Part shown: positions 4,657-7,552 of the stretch, in pieces
Numbering within the stretch: position 1 is the first letter of the stretch
Layout of the letters: every line of letters starts with the position of its first letter
Origin: an uncultured Rikenellaceae bacterium
GTDB lineage: Bacteria > Bacteroidota > Bacteroidia > Bacteroidales > Rikenellaceae
Assembly (NCBI GenBank): GCA_949284665.1
Contig: CASDWR010000104.1
Coordinates: 1-7,552 of the forward strand
Length of the DNA stretch: 7,552 nt
Direction: 5' to 3'
Translations under genes and position numbers: made by a program
The notes under the pieces: generated by a model
What the model was told of the DNA's origin: nothing
What the model saw: only the letters and a program-made list of their open reading frames with translations
Database searches by the model: none

Positions 4657-5586
4657 TCAGGGCTCTACGAAAGTTGCATGAACCGCAGATGGCGTCGGCG
4701 ACACCATGGCTGGCCTGTTCTCCGTATTCCGGCTTTTTTCACTCCGGTTTCGGTACGAGGCTGGCGTAAGGCCATACTCCTTCTTGAAAAGTTTGATATA
4801 GTGCGAAGTGTTCGGGAAACTGCATTCGTTGCCGATCTCCGAGATGGATTTATTGGTGGAGATCAAAAGCAGACGCGAATGCATCAACCGTTGACGGATC
4901 AACCAGCGATGAGGGGGTTCGTGATACCGTTTCTTGAACTCTTTTTTGAATGAAGTGAGACTCTTGTTGCACTTGCGAGCAAGGTCGTCGATCGAGATAT
5001 TATCGAAAAGATGGCGCTGGACCGTCTGTTCGAAATTCTCGGATTGAGTGTCCAGATTCATTAACAGCTTCCCTTTGATGCAGCAGTCGGGTTGTGTAAG
5101 AATCAGATAAATCAATTCCGTGATTTTGAGCTGCTCCGCTGTCTGGTCGTTCGAAAAAATATCCTCTTTGATGTATTGATTGATGGTCGAGAAAAAATTG
5201 CGGACTGTGCTCCATGCCGGATAGATGACATGTGAATTGTCCCGGCATTTCTCGCACGAATGGTCGTTCGTGATGTTCAGTTTGTAGTTCATATTCAAAT
5301 TGGTGAGAATGCGGCTCAGCATGTCCGGCGTATAGTAGAACATGATTTGTTCGAACGGGTTGCCATCTTCGGGAATGTCCTCGATGTAGTGGTGACCGAT
5401 GTTGAGATAAAAGAGGTCCCCGCGATTGACTTCGTGACGCACATCGCCGTAATGAATGTACTTTTTGCCGCGCAGAACGTATCCGATGCCGTGGCGCGTG
5501 AGGTTGTATGATTGTACGTTGTTGCGGTAAGGCTGAACATACTTTACAATCATCGGTTGTTGAGTCGAAAGATTGGTGTTATTCAT
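4657..5586 (-). CDS. AraC-family transcriptional regulator
   Basis: The protein has 309 residues when started at the ATG at 5586-5584 (MNNTNLSTQ…). A longer frame opens at 5709, but its extra 41 codons cover the candidate promoter and palindrome, so the internal start is preferred. The N-terminal half (about residues 10-95) looks like a cupin-type sensing domain, with the glycine-rich turn RHGIGYVLRGKKYIHYG and the segment VNRGDLFYLNIG. A CxxC pair (C111, C114) in DHSCEKCRD follows. The C-terminal AraC DNA-binding domain has two helix-turn-helix units. The first (ISIDDLARKCNKSLTSFKKEF) spans about 197-217. The second (SISEIGNECSFPNTSHYIKLFKKEYGLTP in part) spans about 247-276. The tail is polar. 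Such proteins usually activate genes for sugar, stress or surface functions in response to a ligand; the ligand and targets are unknown. The nearest genes give no clear clue. The leader is A-rich without a Shine-Dalgarno sequence. Confidence 0.92.
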   Translation of the reverse strand: MNNTNLSTQQPMIVKYVQPYRNNVQSYNLTRHGIGYVLRGKKYIHYGDVRHEVNRGDLFYLNIGHHYIEDIPEDGNPFEQIMFYYTPDMLSRILTNLNMNYKLNITNDHSCEKCRDNSHVIYPAWSTVRNFFSTINQYIKEDIFSNDQTAEQLKITELIYLILTQPDCCIKGKLLMNLDTQSENFEQTVQRHLFDNISIDDLARKCNKSLTSFKKEFKKRYHEPPHRWLIRQRLMHSRLLLISTNKSISEIGNECSFPNTSHYIKLFKKEYGLTPASYRNRSEKSRNTENRPAMVSPTPSAVHATFVEP

Positions 5587-5614
5587 GATAAAAAATGTTT
5601 TTGTCTTTGGTTTT

Positions 5615-5628
5615 GTCGGATATCCGAC
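5615..5628. promoter_or_regulatory. Perfect 14-bp palindrome in the AraC gene leader
   Basis: GTCGGATATCCGAC is its own reverse complement. It lies between the -7 box (5631-5638) and the AraC start codon (5586), at or just after the predicted transcription start. It could be an operator or a hairpin in the mRNA leader. AraC proteins usually bind direct repeats, so another regulator is possible. Confidence 0.45.
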
Positions 5629-5630
5629 GA

Positions 5631-5638
5631 CAAATATA
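5631..5638 (-). promoter_or_regulatory. Candidate -7 box for the AraC gene
   Basis: On the minus strand this reads TATATTTG, an exact TAnnTTTG match about 45 nt before the preferred start codon. No clear -33 TTTG is found at the right distance, which may mean that an activator is needed. Confidence 0.55.
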
Positions 5639-5981
5639 GAGGATGTTTTTCGGATTGTTAACATCCGTTCCAACAGGTTGTTATCTGTTTTTTGACCGAA
5701 TTTTAACAATGGCTAAAATGCTGATTGATATTGCATTCTGAGATTGCATGTCGGGATGTTGGCCTTTTGGTGTTATCCGATGTGCGTAAATAGCTACCCG
5801 TCAGAGACAAAAACGAAATATCACGACTGTTTTGAGTTGTAAGATTTACGTTTTGCGACAAATAAAGGACGTATTGCGTTGTCCGGAAACGGTATAATTT
5901 CCGATTTGAGGAAAGAATGACGGATTCCGTGTGCCGGAAGAGTGCAAACGGTTAGAAATTGTCGTACGAAACGTGGTTCTG
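5639..5981. other. Spacer upstream of the AraC gene, no supported gene
   Basis: Only very short open frames occur here, for example 10 codons from 5709 and 12 codons from 5917 on the plus strand, and none is convincing. An inverted repeat CGGAAA-N8-TTTCCG (5884-5903) lies about 80 nt past the stop of the membrane protein gene. No T-run follows it on either strand, so it is not a clear terminator. Confidence 0.55.
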
Positions 5982-6989
5982 TCAACCGATAAAGGGCAGC
6001 AGATTGATCGCTATGGCACCTCCGATGAGCAGGAGGTAGACGATAAGAGAACCCGCTCCGTCGTAACGAATGAAAAGAGAGGGGGCCAGGATCGAGCAAG
6101 GAACGGCAAACAATGGGATGCAACGCAGATCATAACCGGAAAGGATGCCTGCGGTTGCAGTACAAATTAACAGAACAATGGTGTGAAGATATATCTTGTG
6201 GGGACGGGTACGCATCTTCGGCAGCATCACGATGTTAACAACGGTCGAAACAAGCGTCAGCAGTACACACAGGATCAAAAAAAGCAGGGGAGGGAAAGCT
6301 GCCCCGAAAACCGTATCGGGAAACCATGTTTGCGGCATGGCAGAGAGGTTTTCGGACAGGAGTCGAACCGTATGGCCAAAGTCGTAGCCCAATGCCCACC
6401 AGATGACCGAACAGAGTAAGACAGGCAGCAGGACACCTGCTATCGAAACGACGAATTCACGAATCGTGCGACGGTAGATAATCAGAACGATCGGAAGGAT
6501 CGCCAATATATATATGCTCGGGGCAAAAAGCATGGGAAGAAGACCCAGATAGAATGATGAGAGAAAAACATCCTCGAAACGATAGCTTCGTTTGAAAGCA
6601 GCGACCATTCTGCCCGTCGACAGCACCAGAAACATCGTTGCCGTCGAAGTGCTCAATCCCGGTACGGGCCAGAAAGCGCTGCGGGCGAAAATGATGTAAA
6701 ATACGAAAGCGATGTAGACCCGTATGACCGTGACCGAATAGCGCGTAAGAAAACGGGTTATCAGTACTGCGTTGATGAGTGTCAACATCAGGTCGGCTAA
6801 CCTCGATATGAAAGGAGAAACGAAAAGTCCGTCGCTGGCTCTGGCCAGAGGCATTTCGGCTGCCGGTACCGTTTCAAAGGGAAACGGGTGGTAGTAGGAG
6901 CGCAACAGAAACAGCGACGACAGTGCAAGGGCGCTGAAGAGCGTAATGGTCAACGATTGGCGGGCTATGTCCGTTCTGGAGCGATTCAT
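5982..6989 (-). CDS. Polytopic inner-membrane protein, possibly DUF6427-like
   Basis: This 335-residue protein is mostly hydrophobic, with about nine to ten predicted membrane spans. Clear ones lie near residues 12-32, 62-82, 88-106, 138-172 (two), 177-202, 232-256, 264-283, 290-307 and 313-334. The central part (…FEDVFLSSFYLGLLPMLFAP… then IIYRRTIREFVVSIAGVLLP) resembles the pattern I associate with the DUF6427 membrane family of Bacteroidetes. In that pattern, a glycine-rich span is followed by an RxxRE-type cytoplasmic turn and another span. This is a recollection, not a search result. There is no enzyme motif or signal of transport specificity. A candidate -7 box TACCTTTG lies upstream. 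The gene is divergent from rnhB with a 103-bp gap and ends in TGA at 5982-5984. Biochemical function is unknown. Confidence 0.85.
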   Translation of the reverse strand: MNRSRTDIARQSLTITLFSALALSSLFLLRSYYHPFPFETVPAAEMPLARASDGLFVSPFISRLADLMLTLINAVLITRFLTRYSVTVIRVYIAFVFYIIFARSAFWPVPGLSTSTATMFLVLSTGRMVAAFKRSYRFEDVFLSSFYLGLLPMLFAPSIYILAILPIVLIIYRRTIREFVVSIAGVLLPVLLCSVIWWALGYDFGHTVRLLSENLSAMPQTWFPDTVFGAAFPPLLFLILCVLLTLVSTVVNIVMLPKMRTRPHKIYLHTIVLLICTATAGILSGYDLRCIPLFAVPCSILAPSLFIRYDGAGSLIVYLLLIGGAIAINLLPFIG

Positions 6990-7017
6990 TCCGCAGGGTG
7001 TGTTCCGTTCGAGTGTT

Positions 7018-7025
7018 CAAAGGTA
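7018..7025 (-). promoter_or_regulatory. Candidate -7 box for the membrane protein gene
   Basis: On the minus strand this reads TACCTTTG, an exact TAnnTTTG match 28 nt upstream of the start codon. No good -33 box is seen. The 9-mer ATTCCGGAG lies upstream of both this box and the PAP2 -7 box, but at different distances. Confidence 0.45.
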
Positions 7026-7069
7026 CGAAAAAGTTATTGTCTCCGGAATGGAATGCTGGTGAAAATTAT

Positions 7070-7077
7070 TAATTTTG
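7070..7077 (+). promoter_or_regulatory. Candidate -7 box for rnhB
   Basis: TAATTTTG fits TAnnTTTG and lies 15 nt before the rnhB start, giving a very short leader. No -33 TTTG is seen at the usual spacing, so support is limited. Confidence 0.35.
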
Positions 7078-7092
7078 TACGACAAGCATGTG

Positions 7093-7552
7093 ATGATGCT
7101 GGAACTTTCCTTTCAAAATGAAGTCCTCGAAGCGGGGTGTGATGAGGCCGGACGCGGTTGCCTGGCAGGACCGCTCTATGCAGCTGCGGTAATTCTGCCG
7201 GAGGGTTTTTCCCATCCGTGGCTCAACGATTCAAAACAGGTAAGCGAAAAGAGACGATACCTCTTGCGCGAAATCATCATGCGGGAGGCAGTGGCCTGGG
7301 CTGTCGAGGAGATTGCTCCGGCAGAAATCGATCGGATCAATATCCTCAACGCATCGTTTGTTGGCATGTCGGGAGCTGTATCCCGATTGTCGGTACGTCC
7401 CGGCCTGTTGTTGATCGACGGCAATCGTTTCCGCCCGACGCTCGATATCCCTTATCGGTGCATTGTGGGAGGTGATGCTCGTTATGCCGATATTGCTGCC
7501 GCTTCGATTCTGGCGAAAACTTTTCGTGACGACCGGATGATCGAACTGGATC
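7093..7552 (+). CDS. rnhB: Ribonuclease HII, C-terminus cut by the window edge
   Basis: RNase HII cuts the RNA strand of RNA-DNA hybrids and starts removal of single ribonucleotides misincorporated in DNA. The first 153 codons are present and contain the family signature [12 protein letters not shown] (16-27). They also show NDSKQ (45-49), LIDGNR (107-112) and the late block [18 protein letters not shown] (126-143). The four metal-binding acids are all visible: D17, E18, D109 and D128, matching the usual spacing of the bacterial enzymes. The start is taken at ATG 7093. A second ATG follows at 7096 and either could serve; no Shine-Dalgarno sequence is seen. The rest of the gene lies beyond the window. 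It is divergent from the membrane protein gene and looks like a normal housekeeping locus. Confidence 0.96.
   Translation, partial: MMLELSFQNEVLEAGCDEAGRGCLAGPLYAAAVILPEGFSHPWLNDSKQVSEKRRYLLREIIMREAVAWAVEEIAPAEIDRINILNASFVGMSGAVSRLSVRPGLLLIDGNRFRPTLDIPYRCIVGGDARYADIAAASILAKTFRDDRMIELD

Noticed and set aside
5587..5709. 41-codon N-terminal extension of the AraC protein
   Set aside because: It covers a consensus -7 box and a perfect palindrome and does not look like part of the cupin domain, so the ATG at 5586 is preferred.
5884..5903. Hairpin CGGAAA/TTTCCG as terminator of the membrane protein gene
   Set aside because: The stem is only 6 bp, the loop is 8 nt and no T-run follows, so it does not meet the intrinsic terminator pattern.
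5821..6419. Several 78-100-codon frames overlapping the membrane protein gene
   Set aside because: They overlap a clear hydrophobic multi-span protein or its 3' flank in other frames and have charged, low-complexity composition typical of shadows.

Overview
The window reads as a chromosomal segment of a Bacteroidales bacterium, with an Alistipes/Rikenellaceae-like feel. This rests on its moderate GC content, promoter boxes of the Bacteroidetes type (TAnnTTTG at -7, TTTG at -33), mostly weak Shine-Dalgarno sequences with A-rich leaders, and the make-up of its RNase HII and AraC-type proteins. No taxonomic search could be run, so the genus is a guess.

Layout, left to right. (1) 1-976, minus strand: the N-terminal 325 codons of a secreted or membrane PAP2-family lipid phosphatase with all three PAP2 motifs, running off the left edge. 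(2) 977-1456: a spacer with a PAP2 promoter candidate and a possible 55-codon small membrane or secreted protein on the plus strand. (3) 1457-4225: a compact phage-derived module. It holds a CI/LexA-like XRE-S24 repressor (minus), a divergent control region with an inverted repeat over the promoter, an unrecognised 128-residue protein (plus), a GC-rich spacer able to form nested hairpins, and a complete-looking terminase large subunit (plus). No portal, capsid, tail, small terminase or integrase gene is visible. (4) 4226-4656: a gene-free spacer holding the strongest non-coding signal in the window. On the minus strand, a consensus promoter is followed by three back-to-back hairpins, the last a U6 intrinsic terminator, giving a predicted small RNA of about 90 nt. 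(5) 4657-5586, minus: an AraC-family regulator with a 14-bp perfect palindrome between its promoter and start codon. (6) 5587-5981: regulatory and otherwise empty sequence. (7) 5982-6989, minus: a polytopic inner-membrane protein. (8) 7093-7552, plus: the first 153 codons of rnhB (RNase HII), running off the right edge and divergent from the membrane protein gene.

How the parts may work together. The S24 repressor keeps the Ala-Gly cleavage pair and Ser-Lys dyad, so it could be inactivated by RecA-type signalling during DNA damage. Its operator candidate lies between the divergent promoters, so cleavage could release the 128-residue protein and terminase genes. Whether the terminase packages anything alone, serves another element, or is a prophage remnant cannot be decided from this window. 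The flanking genes (PAP2, AraC, membrane protein, rnhB) look like ordinary chromosomal genes.
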